64,000 nt of DNA from Grammothele lineata (GCA_002150815.3 NDFF03000055.1:372001-436000), one strand, 5' to 3'. Numbered from the stretch's first letter, positions 24,427-37,276 are shown. The notes: generated by a model not told the origin, from the letters alone. Made by a program: numbers and translations.

Positions 24427-26617
24427 CTAATCAGCATCCGAGTCCGAGTCGTTCGAGCCGTGGTCGGCGTCGTCCTCGCTGCTCTCATCTTCCTCCTCCA
24501 CCTCGACTCGGGGCTTCGGTTCTGGTGGCAGCAGACGTTCCCTGACCGTAGGTTTGGGGATGGAAAATGCCTCCTTCTTCTCCTTCGCACCCGCTTTTGC
24601 CTCGTTCCATGCCTCCACCTCCGCCTTCCATTCCGCCTTCCGCCTTTTGTTCTCCGCCTTCCTCTCCTCCTCACGGATGCTCCACAATGCGCGCGCCTCC
24701 AAGCGGCTTATCTTCTTTATCCTACGGGCCTCTTTCTTCGTAGCCTCCCTCTCCTGCCAGGCTGTTTGCTTCTCCACACGCCCAAAGAAGTCATCCCCTG
24801 AGAGCAAGCGAGGTAAGCCATCGCCCATGAGTTTCCCTCCCGCCTGCGCATCCTGCTTCCTCTTCTCGTAATGCGCAAGCTGACCTCTGATTCGTTTGCA
24901 GTACATCGAGTTCAAGATGTTCTGCGCCTGGGCCTCCTGCAAACATTTCCGGAAGTCCGCCTCGCGCTCCACCATGTCTCGGAGGGCGGCATGAAGTAAG
25001 GTCTCGTTTAGGGTGGATGGCGTAATTTCGAGCACAGCACGGACTGTGTTGGGGAGGGGTGGCAGCTGAGTCAATGGATGGTAAGTGTCCATGTTGTCTG
25101 GATTGTCTGTGGCAAAGCTTTGCACGGCAGAGAGGAGGGCAGAGGACTGGGATGTAGTGAGGGAGGGGGATTGATCTTTGGGCGCGCTGCTCTGATCATC
25201 AGATGCGTTGTCATTGAGTGACATGGTCTCGATCAGATGCGCGAGGGAGCGGATGGGACTGGGTGGTCGAACAGGGAGATGCTCTTCGCATGAGGTCTCC
25301 TTGCTTGGTGCCATTGCTGAGTCAGGGATGACATCCGGGTTGAATGGCCACACCCCCGTTTTCCTGAATGCAGCACGGATATTCTCTGCGGTGAGTGCAC
25401 GTATATGGGCTGCACCATAAATAGCGAGGAAGTTTGACTTGCTGACTTTCTCCCCTTTCTCCCGTTCCCAGCGGTCACGTTCTTCCGTCCAGTAGTGCTT
25501 CAAAGGTGCGAATATCACGACATCGAGACCTTGGTACACATGTGTGGTATGGGCTGGGTAGCATAGGACAAGAATCTTGTTTTCGCGCGCATACGAGAGA
25601 AATCCTAACGTGTAGTGTGAGTTGTGCCCATCAACGAGTAGAAGCCGATATCGCCCGGCGGCTTTCTGTTTCGTCTGCTGGTCAAACTGCTTGATCCATT
25701 CAACGCCAATCTCGCCATCTGTCCAGCCTTTTTTAGAGTAGCCAAGGCTGTAAAAACCTCAATTAGTGCACAATCTACGAGTTTTGGGAGTTTATGGCTC
25801 ACGATGCATTTGTGGGGTTGTCCTGCTTCCACTTGGCCTGGTAAGCAGACCCTTTGAAGATGACTGCGGGCGCCGTAGAAGTGCCATCGGCGCAGATGTT
25901 TACAAGGACAGTCATATTCTCCTTGGACCCGTCTCGTTGCTGATACTGAGGCCCAGCTTTCCGGCCGCCTATCACCCGCTCTGCTTCGCCCGAAGATGCC
26001 TGGATCCCAACTTCATCAACTGCATAAGTGCAGTCTTCGTCGATATCGTATTTGGTAAGTGTATCCTTTAAAAGAGAGAACCATGCCTCATGTGTGTGCG
26101 GATTGACAGCGCGTCCACGCTTCGACTCCAATGGCTTCGACCAGGATGTCTTCAGGGCATCTGCGTACTTCTCCACGAAACGGTGCGTCCATTGTTTCCC
26201 GACCCCAGCGGATGGGAATTGATTGCCCAGGCGTGCTTGACAGATGGCATCAACGTGTTCCTTAAGCCTGCGGTGGCTCAGAGGGAATCCACGATCTGCG
26301 AGCTCCACCGTATAAGCAATGACGGCCTGTGCTTCCTCCGGAGTAAGCCACGACTTCTGTGCATTGGCGTCTGACAGGGTCCGGCCACCCGCTGCAAGTC
26401 GAATCAGTGTCATATGGTTGAGAGCTACTGTCTTGCCTGTCTCTTGAAAGAAGACCTGCTCATAGTCACGACAGATAGTCCTTGCACCACGCCTGGGGTG
26501 GCCTTCGGGCTTTTGCAACTCGAGACGGTAGGCAGCCACAGCGCGCGACTGAAGATCGTTGCGGGCTTGACGAGCAGCGCGATTTTTTGAAGCCTTCGAC
26601 TTTGCGCGGCCTGCCAT
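24427..26617 (-). mobile_element. pogo/Fot-type DNA transposase (Tc1/mariner superfamily), complete reading frame
   Basis: Two exons, 26617-25803 and 25747-24427 (711 residues). N-terminus: helix-turn-helix/CENP-B-like region (RLELQKPEGHPRRGARTIC, ALNHMTLIRLAAGG, PLSHRRLKEHVDAIC). DDE catalytic domain: first Asp in TYAVDEVGIQ, second in LLLVDGHNSHYT, third in HTTHVYQGLDVVIFAPLKHY. The C-terminus has a long helical Lys/Arg/Glu-rich region and ends in an acidic Asp/Ser tail. Pogo-type elements excise and reinsert at TA sites. No stop or frameshift is present, so the copy is recent or under constraint. I looked for terminal inverted repeats between 24100-24420 and 26620-27140 and could not define them, so only the transposase is bounded. 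One typical 55-nt spliceosomal intron interrupts it. Confidence 0.88.
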
Positions 26618-28260
26618 GGCGAAAAACGAGAGTGGTAGTGCTGAGCGAGATTAAACAAATACAATTTTCTCTTCATTGCCAGCATACTGGGCTGCATTGC
26701 TAGCAGACACCCCGAGCCCGCTCCCGTGTCGCTCCCGTTCGCGCTTGAGAGCTGCGTACACTCCCGCGCAGGCGTAGGCGGCGGCATCAGCAATTAATTG
26801 CCTCACCTTGTATCACCTTAGTGGATCTTAACATGCTTGAAACTATCTTATTTCATCTGAATCAATCTTATTTTGAACTTGAAAGTGAGCAAAAATGTGT
26901 TCTGAGTGCATTTAAGATACTTTAAGACCATTACAGACACTCTAAGGCAGGCCAAGGTTGCTGAATTTATTGCTGATGGGGCTGGGCCCGACGGGCGCCT
27001 AATTGCTGCAAGACGCCGCTGCACCATCCTCGGCTTTATTCGTCGGGTCATGATGCATGCCATGGGTTATTGGACCCAAAACATACATGGAGATGTACTA
27101 CAGACCTGAAGTTCTCTGCAGGAACCCGTTACGAAGCAAAAAAACCCTTTGAAGGGCCATGAGCTCGTTCATACAATTTCCGAGTGTATATTTCACCTGT
27201 TTCATCCACCCATCTTCGCGGATTTTTCGCTCCCATGGATCCACGAAGCAAAAACTGCTACTCTACACTTCTCGGGCTCTGGAAGTACGAACAAAACAAG
27301 CCCGAAACGAAGCAGATACACGAAGATTTGAATGTACAGCGGCAATCTGTATCATTGACAGGGGGTGTCTCATAGACGCGTAGATGACTGTATGACGGCG
27401 GATACGTAACCTACGTGCCACGTGGAATTGCCCGAAAAAGGCCGTACGTAAGGGATATGAAAGAGAACGCTGTGAGATCGGACCGCGTCGACGACGATCT
27501 ACTGAACTTGGAGATGGCCTCGGATGAGCGACCTACACACCAGTACCCGTTCGCGAGCCACCCTCAGCCCGCTCTAGTAGCGGAGGAGTAAACCCGCCGT
27601 GCCCGCTCACTGGGATCGTGCGTTTCAGGACCTGGGCCTTGAGTCGACTTCGGTTCGTCGACCGTGGAAGTCTCGAAGGTCTTTGGTGAGCACGCTCTTT
27701 CCCATGCTGGAAACGGTTCGCGTGAGTGAGATAACTCAATATTCCTCCCAAAGACTAACACAGCGCCGGCCTTAATGATGTCGCAGCGTGTCGACCGGGT
27801 AAAGTGACATAGGGTAAGTGTAGGAGGCGTCGATAGGTAAACAATATAGATACCAAGTCTATAATCGTTGGAAGCTTCACGGTAGAGATTGTCTGATGAA
27901 TCGACTTTGCACGGTTGAAGTCACGTCCACAACACTGGATCTCCCAGGGTCTCTTAGAGATCCGAGGAAATCAATCTTTGCATTCAAAAGGATCGAGCGA
28001 GCGTGAAACACGTTGGGGCTATCGCGATTAAAGTACACAACCGAACGCAGGTATCGTAACATGCCATCGCGACGTGTGGAGGTACGTTCTCTCATCCGCC
28101 AACCTCGTGAAAGGGCGGCGGCTCACGCACCAAATGAATAAGCCATAGCCCTCTCACATAAACCGATCTAGAGCTGCATTCGGATCCGTCAGCCACGACC
28201 CGCGTCCACGAACCTAGCAAAGAATGTCGTACCGAGCATCACGCCACACAAAGTCGACGT
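26618..28260. other. transposon 5' flank and intergenic sequence
   Basis: AT-richer than its surroundings at 26800-26950, which may be the untranslated end of the pogo element. No coding exon, tRNA or terminal repeat could be assigned in 27100-28260. Confidence 0.4.
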
Positions 28261-30830
28261 GATTCGGCGCACGTTAGCTTCCCCGCCGCCGCGTGCGGCG
28301 AGTACTAGTCCCGAGGGCCACGGAGAGGCCTGCGCCAGGGACGACCAACTATGCGGTCATCCTTACCTCGGGAACCTGTGGGGTGTCAGCAACGAGGTGC
28401 GGTGAGTGGACGCATACCATTTGCATGTAGGTGTATGTAGTTTGATAGATCAATGGAAGACTTGAGCATGGATTGAGTACATAGCTTGAGGATTAGAATC
28501 TTGAAAGCTTGAACCGTTTTTAGGGCATCACTCTTATCCAAGTTCATTTATAACAATTATCTGCCCATGCACGCGTGAGCTCTAGCAGCGCAAGGGGAAG
28601 CATGGCATGAACACACCTTGCGCACAACTGCGACGCCGGTCTTGGGACGACGCCGCTAAACTTCATAAATCCTTGATAATATTGCCGTCCAAATAGACCG
28701 TCTTGTCGAGCGTTGGGTATGAAGTACATCCTCAGGCCCTGGCGTTCCAGGCTCTGACAGACACCGCACGTGGCCAACCTCAGATCCACTGACCAGTAGG
28801 GTGAGCGATGAAGCGAGAAGTTGAACGACGGCCGGGGGAGGGATGAACTCACAATTCAATTAATCTATGTTTCCGATCTCCTACTCTACAAAGGCGATGA
28901 GCTAGACGACACCTTGGGATGAGGACTCACCGTCGGTCGACGGCGTCCGTCCAGGGACCAGCGCGCCGCCGGGTAATCACGCACGTTAGCGTCCGATTCA
29001 CCCAGTCGTGCAACGATCACCTTGTATTGCGCGGGGTGGAGCAGATGAGGCCCGTCTATGCGGCGCCTATACCCACAGAGCCGACGGAGCTTCGCGCGAC
29101 CTCAAGGCACTATCGTCCAGTCGATGTCTCGCGCTGCGCGCCGCGACAGACCAGACGAGTGCCGAGTGCGACTCAGGCTCCTACCGTCCTCTGTATTGAG
29201 CCTGCCTCCACCCGGACGCGAACGACGACGCAGCTGGCCAGGCTGGCGCTGTCGACGCCCTTTTACGCGAAGCGGCGAGAGCATGGGCCAGGGCCCAGAT
29301 GCTCCGCCGCCCGGTCATGCTGCAGGGAAGCTAGGGCGAACGCCCCGTGCGGATGCCGACGCGGCTACGTCTAGCTGATCACGAGGACGAAGACCGCCGT
29401 CTCATTCCACGCTCAGCATACGACTAATCTCTACAGGCAATTTTAGGAGGAATGGAGCAGAATGCAGAGCACGGTAGACGTACCTTAACCATCTTTTCCC
29501 GTCTATCAGATGTTGAAATGTGCCACAGCTTGAAGCCTTCGCACCAACACCTTGACGTGCAATGCAAGATATTCTCTTCGAGGGTGTCAAGGTAACTGTG
29601 ATCATTGCCTTAGATGGAACTTGGAAGCAGCTTCGATGACTAGACAAGCTCGAGGGAAACCACGTCAGCCTGAAGGTATGAACGTGCACGACATGCCGCT
29701 GTGGTGAGCCTATTGAGGGCCGACAGATCATGGAAGCACAACACGGATCTGGTGAGATCAAGTAAGCGAGCGAGCAGGCCCCGACACTCAGAGGGGAAAC
29801 GCACCTTCTTACAGCCCGTGCCCAACTTTGTGAAAGGGTGGTCAGCCGCCTTATGCTCGCCCGCTCCTGGTGGTCAGGAACTGATCCTATCTGAGTGACT
29901 GGATGGACGATTTGACGAAGTAGGGTAGCGCGTGAGGATCTCTGTGCGGCAGAACGAGGTGCAAGAGGACGTACATTTCCTTCGCCAATGGCAGCGGTCT
30001 ACCAAGAGGTGGTTTAGCAAGAGGAAAGAGTAAGTCGAGTACGCATCGGAGGAGCCATCATGGTCGTTGGCGGCGAGAACCTAAGACTTGACACGCCTTG
30101 TAGTGATGAAAGGGCGGGGTGCGTGTGGTTGACGGAAGAGTTTGAAGACGGACAGAGAGCGAAGGGAGGGGCCTTATATGCGGACGGGGAACATGGGCGG
30201 CTGACCACACGGACCTGCGGCTGAAGTCGTCCCGGAAAGCCTTCGGAGGCGGACAATGGCGCTCCGGATCGATTGTGCGTCAGCCCCATTGTCTGCTGTG
30301 AGGTGTCGCTTAGCGTCGCGCGATGAATGTCGCCCTTATCAATCTCGTGTGGTTCGTATTGGGGCGGTCACGCTGATAGTATGTGGCTGCGGTAGAGTCA
30401 ACGCTCTTTTCGCGCCCCTCTCCTTTGTCCATCGTTGGGAGAGAAATTTCACCGGAACGTGTCACGCATGTGAGTGCACAAATCAACACTCGCCGCAAAT
30501 CTGGCGCCTTCCTGGGTGAGGCTGACTGTTGGACAGTAGACTTGGACTCCTCAAGCTCTCCGTCGCTGTTCTCTTGGCCCTGCTTGTGTTCCAACAGAGC
30601 GGATTGATTGATAGGGAACATTGGCTGGAGAAAGTCTGTCTGGGTCTTGCAGGGAGCCGAGAGCATAGGACGGGAGGCCATTCGATAATTGTCAAAGCAC
30701 AGAATGACTCGCGGCAAGAGAAACGCGACGCGACGTGTCACCCAGTTCCCCCCACTCCACGTGACCGCACCATGTTGGCGCCAAACTCCTTCAAGTGCAA
30801 GCAAGGCGGCGCTCCTCTCAGAAAATTCAG
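28261..30830 (-). repeat. repeated cassette, copy B
   Basis: Second copy, close in sequence to copy C. Landmarks: GATTCGGCGCACGTTAGCTT at 28261; a minus-strand coding block at 28640-28800 (LRMYFIPNARQDGLFGRQYY, FMKFSGVVPRP); TCCAGTCGATGTCTCGCGCT near 29114; a minus-strand block at 29640-29830 (ALNRLTTAACRARSYLQADV); GGAAGAGTTTGAAGACGG near 30132 next to a minus-strand CATATAAGG near 30175; and a Ser/Gln-rich minus-strand frame at 30310-30804. The aligned order suggests one minus-strand gene with several exons. I could not derive one uninterrupted spliced frame, so it may be a pseudogene. The function is unknown. Confidence 0.65.
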
Positions 30831-32025
30831 ATAAAAAAGAGAGGAAACAAGCGCAGCTATAATTGTGCTTTGGCTTGAGTCATACTTGGAAACAGTAGAA
30901 TATTCAATACTTAAATGTACCGCTGTCCAGACGCGGAAGGAGGACGCGGTGACGTCGTCGAGCGTCAAAGAGAAGGCGGGAGGCAATTTCAAGTGGCGCA
31001 TTGACTGCGTACAAGCCACAAGCGGCCCGCAACGCGCAGGCGCATCCGCGTTCTGACCTTGAGCGCTGCCTGTCAATCCTCCCCGTCAGTAGTGCGCGTA
31101 ACTGGTCTGCCTAGGGGAGACTAGGGCCGCTGCTGTCTGGCTTCCCCACAGTTTTGTCGGAAGTCTACCAGTGACAATAGCACATTAGACTACGATGTCT
31201 AGTGGAACTATCCTTGGATATCGTCCTAGAAGTATTGGAAGCTGCTTTTGGCCCTCGATTCATGGGGTGAGGCCACAACCCACGATAGGCTGGTACCGGA
31301 ATGCGATACAAGCATATTAGACCACAGTCGCCCAAGGTCGCCCAGCGTTGGCTTGAAGCGCCCGTTGCTGTCAGGCGGCTATTCTCCACACCACGTGAGT
31401 CGATTTTGCCCGAGATCGGCCGACGCTCGGTAGCTGTCACGGTATACAGGCTCGTTCAACTTGGACAATAAAACCTCAGGCCTCAGGGTCGCTTGAAGGT
31501 GCTCCGTCTCGTTCATTGAATCCCCTTCACTGGATTCGATTGCGAACACAGCGATCAGAATGTCCACCGGTCTCTTAGCATCTGTTATCTGAGAAGCATC
31601 AATTGTGTCTTCGTTCGTCACTGGGTCCAAGTACTACTTCAAACGAACAATTGAAGCTCGTCAAGTCTTCCCACTGTCGCGGTAAGAATGCCATAAAGTT
31701 ACGGCAAGCCTCGATACTCTTAAGGGTATATGAGCGGGCACTTTACTTACCCCCTTGCACGCTGAGCTTGTGCCACATCATCGACGTCCTCGACTCAAAC
31801 GCTTACCGTCGAGTGGGGGCTTTCATTCTGAGTCCTCTACCATCCTAGCAGTTCATCTGGAGCGTAAATGTAAGTACCACCACTCACGCAGTCTCAAGAT
31901 CTACTACGATGTTGACTAATGTATGCGCAACTACTTACGTGGTTTCAGTTGCCCACTCCGACCGTTTTAACGATCGCCCTTCCCGATATTTGCCCCCAGA
32001 CTCGGTCCACTCATCAAGTGCCTTA
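30831..32025. other. intergenic region
   Basis: Upstream of the second F-box gene. A short plus-strand run near 31202-31267 (LSLDIVLEVLEAAFGPRFM) resembles the start of an F-box helix and is followed by a possible donor, but no continuing exon was found. Confidence 0.4.
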
Positions 32026-33886
32026 ATGTCTGATCAAGAACGGCCCTCTGCCCCCTTTTCCTTTCTATCGCACCTCTGGTCAAGGTTTAGCGTGACGTCT
32101 GCCGCCCTCCACCATGTAGGGGACGAGCAAGACGCTTCATCCTGCCTTCGAGCCCTCCGGATCCAAGAGGTTCTGTATGCAATATTCGACCAGTTCGACC
32201 CCTACAGCAAGGACGACATCATGACCTGCGCCAATGCCGCTCTCGTCTGTCGGGCATTCGAGGAACCTGCTGCGCGCGTAGTCTGGTACCAGATCGATAA
32301 CTTGGATCCGCTCTGGAAGATCATCCATCATGAAAATCGTCCTCTGTCAGTAGTCCTTTCTTTTCGTGCTCAACATAGCTCCCTGAGGATGATCGAGTTG
32401 GTGCGTGCCACCCATATCACCCTCTTTTCCGTCGGCGGTCTGCGTGCTGACAATGCATTCCCAGATACTCAAATATCGGACGTATTTGGACCCGACCAGA
32501 TGGGCACGTTTCTTGTTATGCGCGGCCAGGGTTCGTACTCTCACAGCGACTGGCCCTTGGTTTGGAGAACCGATGGAATGCGAGCTTGTCAAGATTCTCC
32601 TCCGCCAAAACCGTGACAATACATTCCTTCCCTCGCTGCGGACGTTGAGCTGGATGAGCATCGACGATGACAGCTCGCTACTCATGCTCCTAGTGTCATC
32701 CACCATCCATACGCTCTCCGTAAAGCAGCAAACCGCTACACCCCCCACTCTGAAGATGTCCCAGATCTGTCAAGCCATTCCTTCCCTTCGTCATCTGCAC
32801 GTGGAATGGAATCCACCTGCCATAGACGTCCCCATCCTTGACATGGCGTCAGGATTTCAGCACCTGACAAGCCTCAGCCTAAAATCCGGACCTTTCTTCT
32901 CCACGACACTCACGCCCTCCACGCTCCGCATTCTAGGTTCATCGCCGACGCTCGAAGATATCAACATAGGCATCGAGGGCTTCGAAGGCATATCTTCGGA
33001 TGACTCGATAGCGCTACCACGAGTGCATAAGCTGAGATGCGCGGGAACATGTGCAGACATCATGGCCCTCGTCACGAACCTCCGAGCTCCAGCACTCAAT
33101 GGGCTGGCCATCATTGCTCATTCTACCATCCCGGAGGATTTCGTCCGGCTCAACAACCAGCTTAGTCGCACGTTTCTCGGCAGCAACATTCGCTCACTGT
33201 CGCTGACGTGCGACGCCATCGGAACCGTCGGTGAGATTGGTCTCATACCCCTGTCCTCTTTTCGTGCGGTGTGCGCTGCCCTAGATTGCCTGGAGCACGT
33301 CTTCCTGGATTGTTACTACCCTTCAGCATACATCTGGGCTTCCGACGACGACTTCGCCACATTCGCACAAGCGGTCAAAGCGGCGCGCACCATCACTTTC
33401 CGCAACATCGTCCACATCCCACAAGCCATTCACGTCCCATTCGGGGAGAGCACCCCCGCGTCATTCTCGAGGGGCCCTGCCCTAACGGTTCTCCAGCCCT
33501 TCGCACAGCACTGTCCCCACCTGACAGAGCTCGCATTCGACGGACTCGATATACTGCAAGACATACCACAACCCCCTCCCCGGAGTCCAGCGGCGCCAGT
33601 TGGCGAGTCCTCCCCCGAGCCGGGCTCGGCGGCTGCCGGAGAAGTGGGCTCGCCATGTCCGCTCCGGATCCTGCGTCTTGATGACTTCGACTGTTACCCC
33701 GGAGTACCAGCCGTGCCAGTCGACTCGAGGGCCCTGGGAGAGTATCTGTACGCTCTGTTCCCTATACTGAACACGGAACGCATGCGCCAGGTGGTCCGGG
33801 ATGGTTCGACTCGCACTGGGAATGATCAACCGTGGTACGCAGCGCTTGACGAGGTCGCTGCGCGCCAGCGGGCCAGGGGGATATAG
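32026..33886 (+). CDS. F-box-type protein, single module, paralogue of the gene at 17603
   Basis: Two exons, 32026-32400 and 32465-33886, phase 0 (598 residues). F-box-like region RIQEVLYAIFDQFDPYSKDD, ALVCRAFEEPAARVVWYQI, then ILKYRTYLDPTRWARFLL, leucine-rich segments (SLRHLHVEWNPPAIDVPIL, HLTSLSLKSGPFF, CPHLTELAFDGLDI) and the family ending GEYLYALFPILNTERMRQVV. The module matches both modules of the gene at 17603 in order and spacing. Expected role: substrate-binding subunit of an SCF-type ubiquitin ligase, by family only. Start taken at MSDQERPSAPFS; an in-frame ATG 39 codons upstream is less likely. The intron lies at the position where the second module of the 17603 gene also has one (just before the ILRTRSY/ILKYRTY segment). 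Confidence 0.82.
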
Positions 33887-34326
33887 GGTATTGCGAGTAC
33901 TACTAGTGAGATCAATATGGCGTAAATACCTGCAGCGAGGGGACCTTAGGCCTTGCTTACGTTCATGTATGGGAGCAAAGAGATCCAGGTGACCGAGGGA
34001 TGGTGCCCGGAAGGTTATGTCTGTCAGCTGTCTGAACATAGTCGCTTTTCGGGGGTGGTTCGAGTTTGTACGATTGGCAATTGTACTATTAGGATGTATT
34101 GCTCTGACGTTACTGATCGACTCTGGCGTTCACCTATGCTACTATTCTACATACATCCGTCGACGTTGTGCGCAGATTGCAGCTCACGCGCCGAATACAC
34201 CACTGGTCTTTCACATACATCCACGTCACTCTGAAACTACACGAATATTCATCAGCCACGGCCCGCATTCACGGACATAGCGAAGATAGACGTACCGAGC
34301 CTCACGCTGTACCGAGACGACGACGT
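33887..34326. other. 3' flank of the F-box gene
   Basis: 440 bp between the F-box stop and cassette copy C; nothing recognised. Confidence 0.4.
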
Positions 34327-36903
34327 GATTCGGCGCATGTTAGCTTCCCCGCCGCCGAGAGCGGCGGGTACTAGTCCCGAGGGCCACGGAGAGGCCTGCG
34401 CCAGGAACGACCAGCTGTGTGGCCGCCCATACCTCGGGAACCTATGGGGTGTTAGCGACGGGGTGCGGTGAATAGACGCATACCAGTTGCATGTAGCCTG
34501 TCAGATCAATGGAAAGACTGGGTGTGACTTGACTACGTTCGGCAAATCTTGAGTACATTCGGTGTAGCTTGAGTGGTATAGCTGAGTACGTTCGGCATAG
34601 CTTGAGAATATTATTCTTTGGATACTTGAGCCGTCTTGAGGGCATCACTCTCTTTCAAGTGCATTTATCATAATTATCTATCTGTTCACGCGTGAGCTCT
34701 GCTGCTGTCAGTAAGCGTGGTATGGAACACACCTTGCTCGCAACTGCGACGCCGGTCTTGAGACGACGCCGCTAAATTTCATGAATCCTTGATAATCTTG
34801 CGGGCCAAAGGGATCGTCTTGTCGAGCGTTGGGTATGAAGTACATCCTCAGGCTCTGGCATTCCAGGCACTGATAGAGACCGCACTGGGCCAACCTCGGA
34901 TCTACTGACAAGCATGGTCAGTGATGAAACGAGAACGACGACGGAGGTGGGACTCACAATTCAATTAATCTATATTTCCAATCTCCTACTCTACAAAGGC
35001 GATGAGCTAGACGACACCTTGGGATGAGCACTCACCGTTGCTCGACGGGGTCCGTCCAGGGACCAGCGCGCCGCCGGGTAATCACGCCCATCAACGTCAC
35101 AAACACCTAGCCGTGCAACGACCACCTTGTATTGCGCGGGGTGGAGCAGACGAGGCCCGTCTATGCGGCGCCCCATACCCACAGAGACGGTGAAGCCCCG
35201 CGCGACCTCAAGGCACGATCGTCCGGTTGATGTCTCGCGCTGCGCGCCGCGACAGATCAGACGAGTGCCGAGTGCGACTGGGGTTATAAACCGTGCTCTG
35301 CATTGGGCCCGCATCCACCCGAACGCGTACAGCGACGCAGCTGGCCAGGCTGCGTGCTGTCGTTGTCCTTTTACGCGAAGCGACGAGAGCATAGGTCAGA
35401 TGCTCCGCCGCCCGGTCGTGTTGCAGTGAAGCTAGGGCGGACGCCCCGTGCGGATGCCGACGCGGCTACGTCTAGCTGGTCACGAGGACGAAAACCACCG
35501 TCTCCTTCCACGCTCGGCCTACCGATTTCTGCAGGCTCTGTTTGAGAAGGATGGAAGAGAATGTGGGGCGCAGAGGACGTACCATAACCACCTTCTCCGT
35601 CCATCAGGCGCCGAACTGTGCCACAGCTTGAGGCCTTCGCACCAAGCTCTTGGAGTGCATCGCAATGTCTCGTTCAAGGACGTCGGAAAGAGCCCGTGCT
35701 GTTGGTCAGATTTACGCGCGCTGTGATCGTTGTCCTGGATGGAAGTAGCTTCGGTCACTTCGCAAGCTCTAGACAAACCGCGTCAGCCCCGAGGAGCGGA
35801 GGTGCACGACGTGCCGCTGTAGTGTGCCTCTTGAGGGCGGATAAATTAGAAGCATACATAGTCCTAGTTCCAGAAAGTAAGCGCGCGAGCAAACCCCAAC
35901 GTCTGGAAGAACAACGCACCTTGCAGTTTCCCAGCGCGTCCAGCTGTTTGAAAGGGTGGTCAGCCGACCTATGCTCGCTCGCCGTTCTTGGTGGTCAGGA
36001 AACGATCCTATCCGAGCAGCAGGACAGACGGTGATTGGACGAGGTAATAACATGTGAGAGTGCCCGTGTCGTAGAAGGAGGCGCAAGGGGATGTACATGT
36101 CCGTTGGGAACGACGGCAGTCTACCTAGAGGTGGTTTAGCTAGAGGAAAGAGGAAGTCGAGTATGCATCGGAGGAGCCATGTCCTTGGCGGCGAGGACTT
36201 GACACGCCTTATAGCGCTAAAAGGGCAGAGTGCGTGTGGTTGACGGAAGAGTTTGAAGACGAAGGGAGAGCGAACGGAGGGGCCTTATATGTGGCCGGGA
36301 AACATGGGCGGCTGACCACACGGATCTGCGGCTGAAGCCATGCCGGAAAGCGTTCGGAGGCGGACGATGGCGCACCTTCTTTTCAAAGGTGGTCGATTGT
36401 GCGTCAGCCCATTGTTCCCTCGGAGGTGACGCCTAGCATCGGGCAGCGAATCTCTCCCTTATCGATCTTGTGTGGTTCGTATTGGGGCGGTCGCGCTGAT
36501 TTGTGACCGCGGTAGAGTCAACGCTCTTTCCGCGGCGCTCTTTTTTGTCCGTCGTTAAGAGAAGAATTGCACCGGAGCGTGTCAGGCATGTGAGTTCATG
36601 AATCAACACTCGCCGCACTTCTGGCACCTTCACCACGGGATAAGGCTGACTGTTGGACTCCAAGGACTCCAAGGACTCCTCTCCGCCGCTATTCGCTTGG
36701 CCATGCCTGCGTCTCATAAGAGCGGATTGATTGAAAGGGAACATCGTCCGGAGAAAGTCTGGATAGGGCAGGGAGCCGAGACCATAGGACAGAGGCCACC
36801 CAGGAAGGCACAGCACAGCATGACTCGCGGTAAGAGAAACGCGACGCGACGCGTCAGCGCGTCGGGGTTGAAACCATGTGACCGTAGCGACCCTTTTCGC
36901 ACG
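34327..36903 (-). repeat. repeated cassette, copy C
   Basis: Third copy, directly downstream of an F-box gene, as copy A is. Landmarks: GATTCGGCGCATGTTAGCTT at 34327; a minus-strand block at 34720-34911 (LRMYFIPNARQDDPFGPQDY, FMKFSGVVSRPASQLRARC); TGTCTCGCGCTGCGCGCCGC near 35230; a minus-strand block near 35770-35860 (LSALKRHTTAARRAPPLLG); GGAAGAGTTTGAAGACGA near 36243 beside a minus-strand CATATAAGG near 36288; and a Ser/Glu-rich minus-strand frame at 36433-36924. B and C keep the same order and spacing over about 2.6 kb, evidence for duplication of the whole unit. The gene content is unknown. Confidence 0.65.
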
Positions 36904-37276
36904 TGACACCGCGTGCATGGCCAAATACCGGGACGCGTGACAGGCCCAGGAAATGATTCCTCCTGGTTACCTGTCACGAATGTGTCACGAAATCGGACAT
37001 GAGCGCGACATGTTGGCTGTCACGCAGCTGGCACGGGGGGTAACACCAGATTGTGAGCATTACAGGGCCAGTCATGCACATTTCCTATGGCTTTCGCTTT
37101 TGTTCTGCCTTTCGCCATCATGACTCGTCCTGCTTTGTGACCACCAATATGCTGCGTGACAGTTAACATGTCGCGCGCATGTCTAATGACATCATATATT
37201 GCGTGACGGGTAACCAGGAGGAATCATTTCCTGGACCTGTCACGCATTCCGGTATTTGGCCATGCGCGCGGTGTGA
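36904..37276. mobile_element. MITE-like foldback element, 373 bp
   Basis: The left end (TGACACCGCGTGCATGGCCA onward) and the reverse complement of the right end (TCACACCGCGCGCATGGCCA onward) match almost perfectly for about 75 bp. Both arms share CAAATACCGG, GTGACAGG and AGGAAATGATTCCTCCTGGT. The match resumes further in, with GCGCGACATGTTGGCTGTCA on the left against GCGCGACATGTTAACTGTCA on the right. Total arm length is about 130 bp around a core of about 115 bp. There is no coding capacity. No target-site duplication could be fixed by eye. It ends about 360 bp upstream of the BAG-domain gene. Confidence 0.8.

Noticed and set aside
24100..27140. Possible terminal inverted repeats of the pogo element (AGGCGCCC near both flanks)
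   Set aside because: Only an 8-bp GC-rich match that does not extend and has no TA duplication; too weak to define ends.
31202..31267. Short run LSLDIVLEVLEAAFGPRFM resembling an F-box start
   Set aside because: Only about 20 residues, no start codon in frame and no following exon; could be a relic of a middle F-box gene but not supportable.
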